This document shows, one piece after another, positions 24,858 through 39,800 of a stretch of 64,000 bases of DNA. The stretch's first letter is position 1. Each line of letters opens with the position of its first letter. The notes below the pieces were generated by a model. The model was not told where the DNA came from and ran no database searches. It saw only the letters and a program-made list of their open reading frames with translations. Origin of the DNA: Platynereis dumerilii (taxonomy: Eukaryota; Annelida; Polychaeta; Phyllodocida; Nereididae); contig JAPTHN010000003.1 of the NCBI GenBank assembly GCA_026936325.1, positions 98,179,538 to 98,243,537 of the forward strand, read 5' to 3'. Position numbers and translations under genes: made by a program.

Positions 24858-27800
24858 CTAGTCAGTAGTGTGGTTAGATTTGAACGGATTATATTCCATT
24901 TGAGAAGTTACCATCTTCTTCGCGTCAAACCCCCACGGCTGAAAAGGAAACAAGTCAAGTTGAGCGAGACACTATGGACAGTAGATGTAAATGTTGTGGC
25001 TTTCATATAGGCAATTACTCAAACAAAGGGCATCACAACAAACATTGCAATACAATTACAGCCGTGGCAGGCCTGTTCAAGCACGAGCCTTTCTCAGGGT
25101 TCCCTGTCATGGGAAAAAAATTCTGTCAAATATCGACCAAAAGTCATGGAAAATTCCAATTTTGACCTCCATTCACGCTTTCAAAATTCAACAGATTTTT
25201 GGCACTTGGTCAGGACTCGGAAGTGATACATAAATCATGTCACAAATATGTTTTCGAGTTTATTATGACCTTGTCAAGTAAGGAACTGGTCAAAGAAAAT
25301 CTGAAATTTTATCATAGAAAATCATGGGAAGTCATGGAATTTTGGTCATGAAATTATGAGGAAATCCCGCCTTAACTCCCCAGGCAGCCATTTCCAAGTC
25401 TACAACTGGCACATCGTAACAATTACCCATTAATGCAGACATTTCATATCTGATAAGGCCTAGGCCATACATAATTTATTCTTAGCTTCGTGGACCCGCC
25501 GACACAATAGATTTCCTGCCGACGGAAAAAATTTTTTAAAAATTTTTTAATTTTTTTTGACATAAAAATTTTTTTTTTCACTTTTTTTTTTTCCTACCGA
25601 TCGACCCTAGAAAAAGTGCCTTGAGAGGATTCGAGAAGCTAAAGATCAATTATGTGTGGCCCTATGTCTATCAATACTCACCTCATTCAAGCAGATGTTG
25701 GGGAAAGTCCGCACGAGGGCAGGCCAATTGCAAACCTGGGGGGTCATTTTGGAGGCAGGCGACAAGGCCAAGTTGACAAAGTTCTGTCTGCGTTCTTCAA
25801 AGTCACTCTTTTGTTCGGCTAAAAAGACATAACACAGTCTTAGACTTAAGCTGTCCGTTATCATAATTCAACAGCAGTTGACATGAAATGGGGTGACATA
25901 GGCCAATCTGTACATATATATCTATATATGAGTCACGACAGTGAATTTGCACATTACCAGTAAAATTTGTGAAGTAATAACATTTAAGTTTTGTAAAATA
26001 TTTTACATTTACTACTTTAGATAAATTAATACATTTACATGCCTGTGCCGTATTAACATACTTCAATTCAAAACCAAAATCTGGTCATATACAAATTGCA
26101 ACAAAAATTTTAATTCAGTAGACCAAGATGTGACAAATACAACATAATTTGAAAGTGTGCTGTTATGAGTTGGTGACAAAATGATATTCAAATTTATCCC
26201 GACTTAAGAGCTATCATGCAAACTGAAACAAAAGCAACTGAATAGAAGTACCGATATATATATTTCCCACAAGGCGCACGTTGCACGTTGCACATAGGCA
26301 GTGACTGCGTGCATGTGCATTAATTTCACACACGCATCTATGGCAGGTTTGCAGCTTAAGCGTTTTAGCCCAGTGCACCTGATTGGCGGTTTAGTCGTTT
26401 AGTCTGGTCGAGCAGTAAATAAATGTTGGATCAATAATTTACGTTTTTGGTCATAAAACACTTGGGGAAAAGGTTGCTTTAAGTCGTATTTAGATGGGTT
26501 AAATACTAATAAATAGGTGAAGTGCACGTCTAGAAAGAGAAGGTTATAAATTATCAACTTATCATGTAACATAAGCCTGATGGAGAATATACGGTACATC
26601 ATCTTATAAAGACAGAAATCATGAAAATATCCGTCGTGGTCATTAACTAACCCCGAAGCACACTTTGGGAGGGGGGGGGGGCTACATTAGGTGTCTATAT
26701 TGTTACACAAAATCAATACGGTACGTATCATCGATACACTTGATCGATACAAGATTCGTACCGTCGGTCCGCAATTTTGGGACGATCCACATTTTAGAGA
26801 AATCTGCTTCCCAAAAACCGAATTTTTGGCTGGGGAAAATTGATCTCGCACTAGAGCGGACATCAAGATGACGATATCGCGAGTTCAGTTCATTATTCAG
26901 TGGACATTATCTGTCAAATCTCGGCAATAAAACAACTTTTTTAGTTGGATATAGGATATAGCATTATTGAAAGGACCCGAAAGTGTTGGTTTGAAAACCG
27001 GTTCGGGAACCGGCCAAACTGTACCGGTACAGCCTGCATTTATCGGACTGGAGTAGACCCCTAGCTGACATAAGGTGTACTCCAGGCGCAGCATTGTCCA
27101 TATTTGACATGGGCTACCCGGGCTAGTATGGAACCAATGCCCAGGGATTTTAACAGCCCAGAGTCATTGACATACTTGCGAAGATTCCTTTGCCATTTTA
27201 ATGTCATACTTAACTTTAGATTAGCGAACGAAAACAAATCAAATTTGTTAGAAGTTAGGCATAGTAAACACAAATCTTAATCTTAGGACACCAACGTTGA
27301 ATGCTGTGACCTCTCAAAACATCCCTGGAATTTTGTCGGAAGATTTCCCGTCTTGCCCTAGCACCATAAGCACCAGTGTCAGGGATCATATTTTCAGCTG
27401 CTCTCAAACTTTGCAGACTCATAGCCCAATGGATAGGCCGTCTGATAACAATGAGTTTGCACTCACTTATGTCTGGAAATTAAACCCAATACCCTATGAG
27501 GAGTTGACTTTTTGCATGTGGCTTGACTGAGTCGGATTGACAAGCCTGTTGATAAACTGGCATTTCACGCGAGCTGCCACATTATACTCAAGAAGGCCAT
27601 GGGATATGGCAGAAAGCTTTGGTTAGCATAAATGTTACAGATTCTGAGGTCTCTGGACGTATCAGAAATAGCAGCAAATTGAAATGATCTCCGCACTACT
27701 TATTCTCATTCACATGCCAATTCAATAATCTGCAGCTACCACTCAAGCAAGTCCTACACAAGACAATTGAAGACATGCACGGATAGACATCAGACAATCA

Positions 27801-30800
27801 CGAGAGAACATAAATTACCATTGTAACAGGCAGTACACGAATCATGCATGAAATGATGAATAGAAAGAACAACGGACACTCAAAAAGCTAATATAGTTCC
27901 GGAGTCCGGAGCATCCACATGTACACAAACTCAAACAACTCAAAATGCTGCAAAAATAATAATCAAACAATCATGCTCCTACCTTGTTGAGTACTGACAC
28001 TGGCCAAACTAGTCGTGCTGGAGGCGTCGTCGTAATGTAGAGGGGGACTCCGCCAAGAGTGGTTTTCTTCGTCAGAGGACGATTTGCGAGGGGTGGCTGG
28101 GTAACTCCTCAAAGGAGGGGAAGAGTCTTTGTCCGATTCGCTGGTCTGGCTTCTCAAGGATCTGCGGGCTACTCTCTCTAGGTTGGCTCTTTCTTGGTCT
28201 GAAGATACAGGTCGAACAGTGTTATATTTGCCATGGAAGTCTTTTGTGTAAATATTATGTTTGTTTTTTTGTGTGAATTTACTGTGAGGCTCCAGAGAAA
28301 GCAAAAGTTAATACTGGCTGGGGCCTTTATGTGCAACTTCCTATCCTACCTCAAACAGGCATAGGTTGATTGCCTAATTAATTTCAGAAGTAAGAGTTGA
28401 AGCCAGGGTCTAGCTAGGCAGGTTGGTGGGGTCAGTACAGCCCTTTTCTTTGTGCCCAAATTTCCCATGAACTCCTGACCATCTTTTTTATTCTGTCAAA
28501 ACGACTTTAATTTTCAAATACATGTTACGATGTGAGAATGCTTTAATTAATGAGCGAATGAATCTTACCAGCGTCAGTCCTGACTTGGTGCTTTTCACTG
28601 AAAGTAAAAACGTTTCCATCAACCAAAATTGTATTTCAATTAAAATTGTTGGTTGTCCACACCAATATGAACTTATTTTTATTTTTAATTGCGAAACTGG
28701 ACCCCTTGTCGATCAACGGATGATTGGGGCTTTTATGCCCTGTATTATGCACTTGTTAGGCTAATGAGGAAAACACAGCTGATTGAAACCGTAATCCAAA
28801 TAGTCTAAGTGACTCAGTCTGAGCCCGAGACTAAGCAATTAGAAGTCTAGAGCACTACCGACTGCTGACACCTATGTACTAGTGTCCTGATGGAATTACG
28901 TCTTAAATGTAGATTATTCTCTATTTCAACCCAACAATTTGGCTCCTAAATCTTCTGTGCCAACAATAATATAAACATTCAATTCAATTCAATTCATTCA
29001 CTCACATTGTGGCCATGATTCCATATTTGCCGAATGGAGACGTCTGCTCCTTAGTTGAGTCCTCCTCTTGCTGCTTCGACAGATGGAACCTCTCCAACCT
29101 GTTCTCCAATTCAGAGAGGAAAATGTCGTCCTCAGCACGCCACACGTCCTCCTCAACACTCTGTAAAGTAAAGTAGACGCATAAGAAGATAGGTAATACT
29201 GGGTTTGGATACCGTTGGGTTGTGCAGCCCTCTTAAGGCCAATCCTTGCCACTCATGAGGGTCGATTGACAAGATGAGAGAGAGTGTGGGTTCTGAATAT
29301 CTTACACGTTTACCACATCTGTGGGATCTTTCACATGCCCAGCACAGACACTTGATATAAGGGCGCCAATTTAAAATCACTTTGTATACCATATCAGGCA
29401 TTGATTTTGCTCATGAATCATTTTCAATATCTAAGTGGCATAGGAATGAAGTAAAATATGTTGCCTCACGAAAAGGACAAGAATCCCGACAGTGCTATCA
29501 AAAAATGTTCAGAACAAGAGTGTAGTCCTAACGTTGCAAAAGAGCAAAGTTCTAATTTGACTCACCGTCTGAGTGGAAAACCTTCTATCCAGTGTCTCCC
29601 CCTGGGGGCTGGTGGCAGCAGCATACTCGGCCCAGTTGAAGTCACCTGATTCGTTGGTGGAGTTCCTGGGGTCTGCGAGGCACCCGTTGATTTGAGAGAC
29701 CATGCGATCTTTCAGCGTTCCGATTTTACTGATTGTTCTCCTGACGGTCGGTCTTTCTGAAGGTCGTTCCGAGGGGGATGGGGAGTCTGCAGGGAGTGGA
29801 ACTTCTGTGCAAGATACTGCAAGGAATAGAGAGAAGTTAGCAAGTTTAGGGAATACATTCACTAGCATAATATTTAAGGATTTGAAAATGACTTATCAAA
29901 GTGATATCACTAATTGCACTGAGGTCCACCTACCCAAACTGAACAAACAAATATAATAATTAAGTTGTTAGATCTAGGGTCCAAAGGGAAAACCTAGTTA
30001 GTCACATTTTGGGTCAAATTGAGTTAAGGTGGCTCGATACTCGTGAACTTTCCAAGATAGAATTTCTTCAAAATAGTACAAAATGATCCAAAATGTTGTT
30101 TCTAGGAAGGATGTGTAAACAAATTTGGTCGCTACCAGCATTTGTTTCAAAATATTTGAGGTTATGTATATGAAAGTCAGTGTACACAAAACCTGAAAAG
30201 CTCTATTTTTTTCTTAACTGTTTTACTGTGAAGTTAGCCCTGCCATTAAGTGGTCATGCATCCCATATCATGCAGTGAAGCATGGAATTAAAGAAGACAA
30301 TTTTATGGAAAAGGTAATGACAATTTTAGAAAGATATCTGCAATTTAAAGGCCTTTCCATGGGGCTCGGAATAAAAGTTTTGATTTTGAAAATTTTTACT
30401 TTTTTATAAACCATAGTGCCAAAAAATATTGACGAGATAGGATTTTTTTATTTCTTTGTCATTGACTTCCAAAAATAGTTGGGACCAATATAATGATATA
30501 GACAACCCTTCCTACCACACTTGAAATTGATATAACAATTTATTTATATAACCCAAGTCATTTTTGAGAAATTAGACTTGCTGGACTAAAATCGCCTGTA
30601 AAAATTTTCTATTTCTAATATAAAGCTGAAATTACGGCGGATACTAGTCCTCTTCATAGCGCATCTAATGCCCTAAACCAGAAGTCTCTAGCCCTAAGAT
30701 AAGTGGCGCAAATGGCAAACAAAATTCTCAGAATTAAAAAAGATGCTGAAACAGTGTCAGCAGAGCTCTGCTGCTATGGTGACGTTACGAGAGATAGGGC

Positions 30801-33800
30801 CTGCCTGGCTGCGCGTGAATGTGTGTAAATGACCATTTCACATGAGTAGCGAGCCACCTTAAGGTCAAAATAGGACTTCTGACACATGTTTCTACATATT
30901 TATAAAGTTTAGATTTTCAAGAAGTGACCCGTTACCCCAGAATGACACTGGGAAATCCCAGTAAGTCCATCTCTTACTGCAAGGACTGGAATTTAAAGGT
31001 TAATTTTCTCAGAATGTCCTAAATGTGCCTTACTAGGTGTTCCCTTTGGGCGCTAGAGATTTCATTGGCACATTGCGAAAAGGTCCTAGTTACTTCACTA
31101 ACCAAGGAGATTTCAGCCATATCACATGGCCTTCATCAGCTTTCTGAGCATATGAGAATTGTTTTCACAGCAAAAGAGCAAACATACCTGAGAGAGGACT
31201 CTTCAAAGGAGGACTCTTCTTGGGAGTAATTTTTGGCTTGGCATGATTGACGGCCACTGAAGTCACCTGCATCTGCTTCTGGCCAAAGATGAAAGGAGCG
31301 TGGGCTTCATCACCTTCCCAGTCCTGAAACAACACGAGGAGCCGTGACAGTTTGAGGGATGGATTGATGATTGGGGCTTTATGTCCAGCAATTTTTGTCC
31401 GGTGATTTATGCAAATTGCCATGGAGGCGACAGATAAAGTATCCAAAATATGGGTAGGTCCAGATGAAATGGCAAGAGCTAGATTTGTACCCGGACCTAG
31501 TGATCAGAAGCCCAGAGCACTACCAATTGACTATAGCTATCACTCCTCCATGCACAGAAGTATGTACAGCAAGTGTAGTTAGTTGGAAATGTGTTATTAC
31601 AACATTGAGGCTATGATTGTGCCATCAACAAGCAAACTGACATTAGGCCTGACTGTTCAGCATCTCCAAGTCGAAAAGTACAAATGTACATTCGCAGGTA
31701 GATGAGCTTATTTGTAATTTATAAATCACATTTTCATGATGTTTGGTGCTAATTTTGACAGATTTTTCATAGATTTTTTTAAGACAACCGTCAATTCATA
31801 CAAAGGGGAGAAAGTGTAATATAGAATTCTTACCTCATTTCCATCTCCATGAGCTGACGTGCTCACACTGTTCCTCTGAAAAATACGAGCAATTGATAAG
31901 ATAACACAATAGCATAGCATATAACAGTACTGCATGCAGCTCACAGGCCCAATTAACTTCTATATGCCCGATAATCGGGTATGCAGATCCATAACGTTCA
32001 GCAGATCCATAGCAGTCACGTGTGACAAATATAATGTAATAGAAGTGATACAGAAGTATACCCTACCCCATTCGTTGTCGTTATCACAGCATTGCTCTTC
32101 TGCTCCCCCTTGGCCTTAATCTTTTCTTGCAGTGTCATTGCCCCCTTTCCTCGACCTGTCAATCCGTTGGGATCAAAATCCGCGATGAAGTCGCCCCCTG
32201 CACTAATACTGCTCACTTCGTTTGAAAGGTGCCCAAATTCCGTGGACCATGGGCAAGACTTTGTGCGGTTCAATGGGGTCTTAAACGGAGTCTTCAATAT
32301 GTCGCTAGCATCCTGGAATATGCATATTTAATACAAGAATATCAACAAGATGATCAAGCTACACGGAGAAACCAGTACTTAATTGATTGAAGCAATAAAC
32401 ATAGCTGGTTGAGTCATCATATAAAAACATCTTGGCATTAGTGCCAGATTCAAACCTCAACAGTGGCCGAGTTGGTGATTAATATACTGTCAGGTCACTG
32501 TTTTATGAATCTTGCCAAAATCTAAAGAAATTCTAAGTTTAACTCGAAATGGGCCAGTCAAGACTTGCATATTTTTGGCAGCAATGTCAAAGACTTGTGA
32601 TTATGGAAGCTTGTAATATTAGCATTACATAATGTAAATATTAATTACAACACAAAAATTAATTTATAAAGGTGAATAGACTTACACCAACCTCATCAGA
32701 ATCTGGCAAAATAAGGTTCTCCAGGACCTCAAGGCAATGTCTGCAACCAAGTAAACTACAGTAAGCAAACAAAATGAACAAATACATACAAGTACATGTA
32801 TCAATTCACTTCCAGTCCCAGGAAATTCCCACGAGATGTTTGCATGAGCCGTCAAATAATGTTATTAATTATGAAGGATGGGTTAATGATTGGACTTAAC
32901 ATCCTGTATCTATGCATTGTGGTAGGCCGAACAGGACAGAGGGACGCAGAAATTAGGCGATGGATGGATTGAAACTGCAAACATTCCAGACCTTGAACTG
33001 AACCCGAGACCAAACAATTGACAATTCAGAGGATGGATGGATGATTGGAGCTTTATGTCCTGTGTTTATGCACTTGGCAGGCTAATTAGGACAGGAGGAC
33101 GACACGGCAACAAGGCGAAGGATGGTTGAAACTGACTGTCCAACATAGGCCCATGTGACCTGGCAAGAGCTGAATTTGACCCCAATACCCAGCGATTGGC
33201 AGCCCAGCACGCAACGTCTGAGCAGCTAATATAACCCTCCCCCCTAGGCAATTCAGTCTATTACCAACTGAGATAACTCCCGCCCTCCCCTTTCCCAACA
33301 TCGATCAATTTAATATTGCCAACATATCGAAAGGAAAATGAAATTCCTGCAAGTGCAATTCTTTATTCACCTGATGTTTGACTTCAAGGGGCCTTGGATA
33401 GAAATATGTTGCAGTAGGCCATCTGAATCTGAAAATGAACATAAAAGGGGAAAATGAAAATACTTGTGTGTGGGACATTAGTCAAAACTGACATACTTAT
33501 AGGGAAATTATTTAACTTTCAACCAAAAGGATCCCACATTTAAACGAATCAATAAATCCTTTAACACTTTTATTCAAAATAACAATTGTCTAAATAAGTA
33601 TTGAGTTTGTTTTACGCCCATCAGCACCGGTGTGGGCTATTTAGAGGCAAGTCTAAATAAGTAAATAGGTGACTCAAAATAAGGTTATGAAAAAACATAA
33701 ATCGATAGATAGATAGATAGATAGCTACAGTTTACAAGTGCAGCCCTGTCTCGGGCACTCACGACGCACTAAAGTTGATTGACGAGATGGGAGAGAGAGT

Positions 33801-36800
33801 GAAAGTCCTCAACATGCTACACATTTACCCCATGTGAGGGATATTTTACATGCCCCGCATAGTGAGTGAGTGAGTTTGTGTTTTACGCTCCGTCAGCACC
33901 GGCATGCCCCGCATAGACACACAGAAAATCACGGCTCATCTGAGACCTAGTATAAAAGAGAAAAGTCCTGTCATAATAAGAAAGTTAAAATGTTGAATAC
34001 CTGGCGTGACCCTCAAACGGCTGTCAGTGACTCGCTGAAGCTTGTTCAACATTTTCTGGTCAATATCTGGAAAGAACAGATTGATTCATTTATCCTTCTG
34101 AAAACAAATTTTTTTCCAAAATTGAGCTGCACAGATTGCAGAGCAAAATCGGATAATACTGACACTCTTAATGGACGGAAGGATGGATGACTGGGGCTTT
34201 ATGTCCTGTATTTATGAGTTGCCAAGTTGGACAAGATGCTAAATCACACACCTACCTGTTAAGCAGCTGCTGGGGAGAAAGATATCACATTCGAAGTTCA
34301 GGCTATCACGGTTGTGTCTGCAATAAATAGATCAGAGAAATGAAATTTAGGCATTTACCCAAGCCATCATAGAATAGGATATCCACAAAATATTAAGAAC
34401 AAAATTCAATGATATTCTATGACCGAATTTTGGATGACCTATTTCCTCACCTTATCTTTGCGTCAGCAAAGACTTCGTGGACTTGGGACGGCTTCCGTTT
34501 TGATTCTTCTACGGACGCTAAGCGGACTACCCGAGGGATGGACGGCCGTCTTGGGGTTGCAGCCACGGCCGTTTTCAATGCTGCCTTCAGCTTCTTCTCC
34601 TCATACCGTTTCTGAAAGACAAAATATTAACGAGATGTAAGAAACCGAATGATTGACTCTCTCACCCTGTCAGCAATTAAGTCAGGTTGATGTATTCTTT
34701 CATTTAGAGAGCATGTAAAGGGCGCATTTCATAGAGGGCGCTGCAAGCAGGAAAGTATCCCCACAGTTTAATGGTGTCACAATTGCTGTGATGTCATCCA
34801 GTACACAAATTCTAACCAATGGGGACAAGCTCCGATAATGGTACTGTTACATCACTACATTGACCGTTTTTACCGAAGCATAGTAAAATTTCAACCAAAA
34901 ATTGATTAATGAAGCATGAAATCTGCAAGTTCATTGCAATCGAAATGCTATATAAACAACAACAAAATGACATCAGTAACGCGAATTTCAGATGAACAGT
35001 CTTCCAAAAGTACAAGTGACAAATCTAATTCAATGCAGAACAAACGTGAACCAAACCCAATTTTATTCATCTTTATTCTAGAAACAAACAATACATATTA
35101 ATCAACAATAGATAACAAATTTCAAGATAAATTTCAATGGTAATTCTAAGAACAAAGTAATAGAACGAAAAGTAAATCGAAACAAATAACTCCAACTTCG
35201 AAAACGTGTTAATAGGTGTTTATTAAAACTATGTAACAATTTAACAAGGTTAAGTGAAGAAACTTCTTAATACAAAAATTGAATATTAATGTCCTTATGA
35301 TAACATGAACTTTCTTAACTCTAGACCAAGAACCCTATTAATCCACAATACCTCCGGGACTTCCTCAAACTTTTCACCAGCTCTCTCCGTCATTAGCTGC
35401 AAAGCTCTTTCTCTGTCCGACTCGGCACCAACAATTTTGAACAGCACTTTCGCTGAACTGTCTGTTACGGGTTAATGTTAAAGATTATCCATGAGATAGA
35501 ATAACGCAGGATCGAAATTAATAATTTTGCATTTACACAGACTATATTCCACTGATATAAGTGATTATAAACAGGTATGGACCTACGATAAACAGTAATG
35601 GACCTATGATAAACAGGTATGGACCAATGATAAACAGGTATGGACCAATGGTAAACAGGTATGGACCAATGATAAACAGGTATGGACCTATGATAAACAG
35701 GTATGGACCTATGAAGAATGTCCTATTCCACAATATTTTTCTGAACTTAATTACTTATCGTCGGAAGGCATTCAACGTTTACACTCAGTTAAACTATCTT
35801 ATCAGTTTGAACTGTCAACCACAGAGGTCAACTGGAGATGCCTCAATCAATTCTTGAGAATAATCACGACTTTTGTAGACCCTGCCAATATGGCACTCCT
35901 AACTTTAGGGATTCACGAATCAATGCCATGGCTCTACAACATTAACTAGATGTTTCACCATTTGTCCATCTAAAACAGCCAAGGCAAAAGCTTAGGCCAC
36001 AGCACGGAGAAGGTGATAAAACAAGTGAGAGCTCCTTTAATATTTGAATATCAATTTCAACGGTACCTTCATCTCCACGCACTATTTCAATTGTAGTGTT
36101 TGTCATAAGACTGATGAAGCCTGTCACTTTCGGAACCAACAACACTGAAACAAAACGACTATCGTTGAAATTTTGAACTACCTCTCAGTATTTACAATTT
36201 TCATAACATCTAAAATCTATAAAATCTACTAACCTTCTGCAAATTCCCTGCCGAATGTGATACGGGAACACGCAGCTCTGAAACGTGAATAATAACACCA
36301 ATTTCAAAAGGTGCCATATTAAAATTTAAAATCAAGGACTGGTTCTTTATTTTCACAAAAAATTTGCAAAAAAAAACTTTCAGACTATTAAAGGTATATA
36401 TACTACCCCTTTAATAGTAAAATGTCATTACAATTTAGCATCTAATTAATTATTACTATTAGTCTTCAGTACTCTATACATCGAATATTTGTGACCTGCT
36501 CCACCAAAATTAGTACAAAGTCGGCAATTATCATTTCCCAGAAATTAGCAAAATGTGTCAAGACTCAAAAGGTCATACTTTGATTTTTTCTATCTCTTGG
36601 TACCAAGTTTTTGCAAAGTCATTTCAGGAACAATACAGTCATTTTCACAACTAAATAAACATATGACAGGTGGCCGACTAAAACTCATTTTGGTGGAGCA
36701 GGTCACATCTTTTAAAGAAATTCAGATTCAAACAGCTTATTGGACACACAATCTGAAGGTCTTATTTTTCCAAACCACAACAAAACTTCAAAAGATTTGG

Positions 36801-39800
36801 TATGAAGACCAAACTTACCCCACTTTGACGTCCGGTTTCAGAGTCTTTTTTCGATCAACCTGATCCATCCGCATGCGACTGGTGACTTTCAAAGCTTCTA
36901 TCACGGACTTGCCCTCGGACATGCACGATTTGGCAGATTTCTCGGACTTGTAAGACTTGACGGAAGCCGAATCTAGGGAGTCTGGGGCGTCGCAAAGAAA
37001 ATCCTCGCATCTGTTGTCATGTTCGCCAACTCCCCCTAGCAGACGTTTTTTGGTCAGCAGGTTGCGAAAGAGTTCATTTGTGGCACTGACGGAAATTGCG
37101 GCATTGGATTCAGAGGGATCTTCGCTGTTTTTATTGTTTGAGTGATCTCGCGATGAGCCAGAGGCAGAGCGTGGTCTTGTCACTTTCTTAGCACTGATTT
37201 TAGTTTCCGGTACTTTGCTGGTCTTCTTAAGAACGCCTCGGTATTCTAACACCTCAGAATCGTCATCAAAATCTTCTTTGGGGGATTCACTTCTGAAGGT
37301 TTTTGTCGTTCTTCCTAGTCCGGCATTCCTCCAAACCACCTTTCTCGCAACCTTCTCCCTTCCACATTCTTGCTTCTTTTCGTCCACTTTGTCATGTCCT
37401 TTCAAATCTTTGCTTTCCTTTCCATCATAGACAATTTTCTTGACACATCTTTTCTTTTTCTGCATGCTACCATTGTTCTTGTAAATGGTTTTCTGCCATG
37501 TCAAAACATCGAAGACTCCTTGGTCAGCTTTCTGATCAGCTATCGGCTTTGTCTTCATAGTCACTGTCATATTGCCATCTGCATCACTGTAATTCACTGT
37601 TCTTTTCATTTTGCCGGTGTCGCTCATATCATTCGAGATTTCTTTCTTCCGATTCACAACTTCATGATCTACTTTAGATTTGGTCTGCATTGTTACCCTC
37701 ACATTGCCATCTTCATCATTGTAATTCACATTCCTCTTCATTTCTTCTTTGTATTTGACATCATCATGATTATCCAAGACATCTTTCTTCTGATTAAAAA
37801 CTTTTTTCTTTGAGATTTCATCATTGCACCTCACTTCAGTAACTTTACACGACTCTTGCTGCGCTGCAACTGCTGCATCTTCACTTTCTCCTGATCTCGG
37901 TTGCTTAGCAACAACCTCAAACACCTTTGCAGTAGCCATGGCGACAGGCGTTTCACTAGAACATTCCGATGTCACATTGGGACGCAACTTCCTCAAAGGT
38001 GTAACGGTGATGTTTCCTTTAACTATCTTAGCCTTTTGCGGATTCAGCTCCATAGCTACACCTTCCATTTTCTTATTACAACTTCCATTTTCTTTAGCGC
38101 TAACTCTCGATTCATCCATTTCACTTTCTCCATCCTGTAGTACACATTACCAAGCCATAAAACAGTACATTGGGCAACAGACGCAGGTAACCATATTACT
38201 AGTTAACCAACAATGAAGACAAAGACAGTCATCTCCCGTATGAACGGTACCTCGTATAATTTAGCTTGTTAGTATCAGACTCAGTATCAGTAAAACATAA
38301 GTATGAGAACACCTAAAAATACCGTGCAAAGCACATTAAACCTCGGCGCAAGGCAGAGCAATCAGCTGATTTGAAGGTGCAACTTGAGAAAATCCATGTA
38401 CAACTGGGCTGTTCAAACAATACAATCTCCAAGGACGATTGTGACATCATCAGCGGTGCACGGTCAACTAGGCGACAAACCAACTAGGCGACACCCATCA
38501 GTACCAACTAGGTGACAAGAAACTTGGAAATTTCATACCAGTGCAAACTAGGTGACAAACAGTTCCAACTAGGTGACACAAATTTACACAGCACTTCCAA
38601 CTAGGTGACACAAGTTCACAAAACACATCCAACTAGGTGACAATACATTTCGTAATTGACCACCATTGCAGGTGTCAATAAAATATATGTCACCTGGATG
38701 GTATCTGGGGGGTATCTGCTGTCACCTAGTTGTCTAAAAAGTGTAGCCTAGTTGGTAGTGGTATGTCACCTAGTTGGTTGTCGCCTAGTTGGTAGTGCTG
38801 TAGCCTAGTTGTCTGTCGCTTAGTTGACCGGCAATCGTCATCAGCATGTACCTGAGGGACATAAATGGTCCCTCAGGCAGCCAGCTATGGATGCCATAAA
38901 TGTCCTTTCAGTCCAGTAAGGGTTAAGAAAATAACCCAAGGTCCCCCGCCCGACATTAAATGGTGGCCCCTTATACAAAAATATTTATCAATCTGTATCT
39001 AGTCATGTGCTTGAGGAGATGGCTCAGATGAACCAACTTGAGTTTAAACACTCAATTATCGCTCATCTGCTTGCCTGCTCAAAAATTATGGAAACTGGCC
39101 AAGCAAAAATCGATTTCTCTTTGAAAACCTCATGTTTAAATCCCAATCTTACATTTTCTGACAAAGATCAATGATGCCACCGCAAAACTGACCAGAAATC
39201 CACTGAATCACATTGTCTCAGCAAAGATGAATTTCCGAATTTTTGTTTACATTATTCTGCAGACCTTCAGTGGTTGAAAATTGTTATATTGTATGATTTG
39301 TTTTTTGTTTGAAGCCTGGAAAATGGGGGAAAATACTAAAGTACACAGTAAAACTCTTAAAGTTGCATTGGTAATTAAACATGATCACAAAGAAATTGTA
39401 TTAAAAAAAGAAAGCATGAAGGAAAATATATTTTCAACCGCAACAGTCTGCAGATTAGGTTTTGAGATTTTTTTGCCGAATTTTACGCCAGGGGCGCCAC
39501 CCGTACCATGTAAATTCGGCGCGCCATCTGTCGCATTTGTGTTTCCTGTACTAATTTATGCACGCTTTCCACATCCGGAAGTTGTAATCATGGCGAAAAT
39601 GATGCGAGGGTGAGCTGTGGAAATATGCGCTCGGCTGTCAGTTGTGCAATAAAGTGTTCCGGACATGTTTGAGGTGTGTAATTGTACGGCTTTCACAAGC
39701 TTAGGGCCCGTAATGATGACGGACGAAGTTTGGAAGGGCAGATTTGTATTTAGCCGGCGTTTTCAGACGGCAAAGGTGGCGTCTTCAGGCGTCTTCAGCC

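Noticed and set aside
37370-38216. Plus-strand ORFs opposite the 1316-base exon
   Set aside because: They are shadows of the minus-strand exon, which is in phase with both neighbours.
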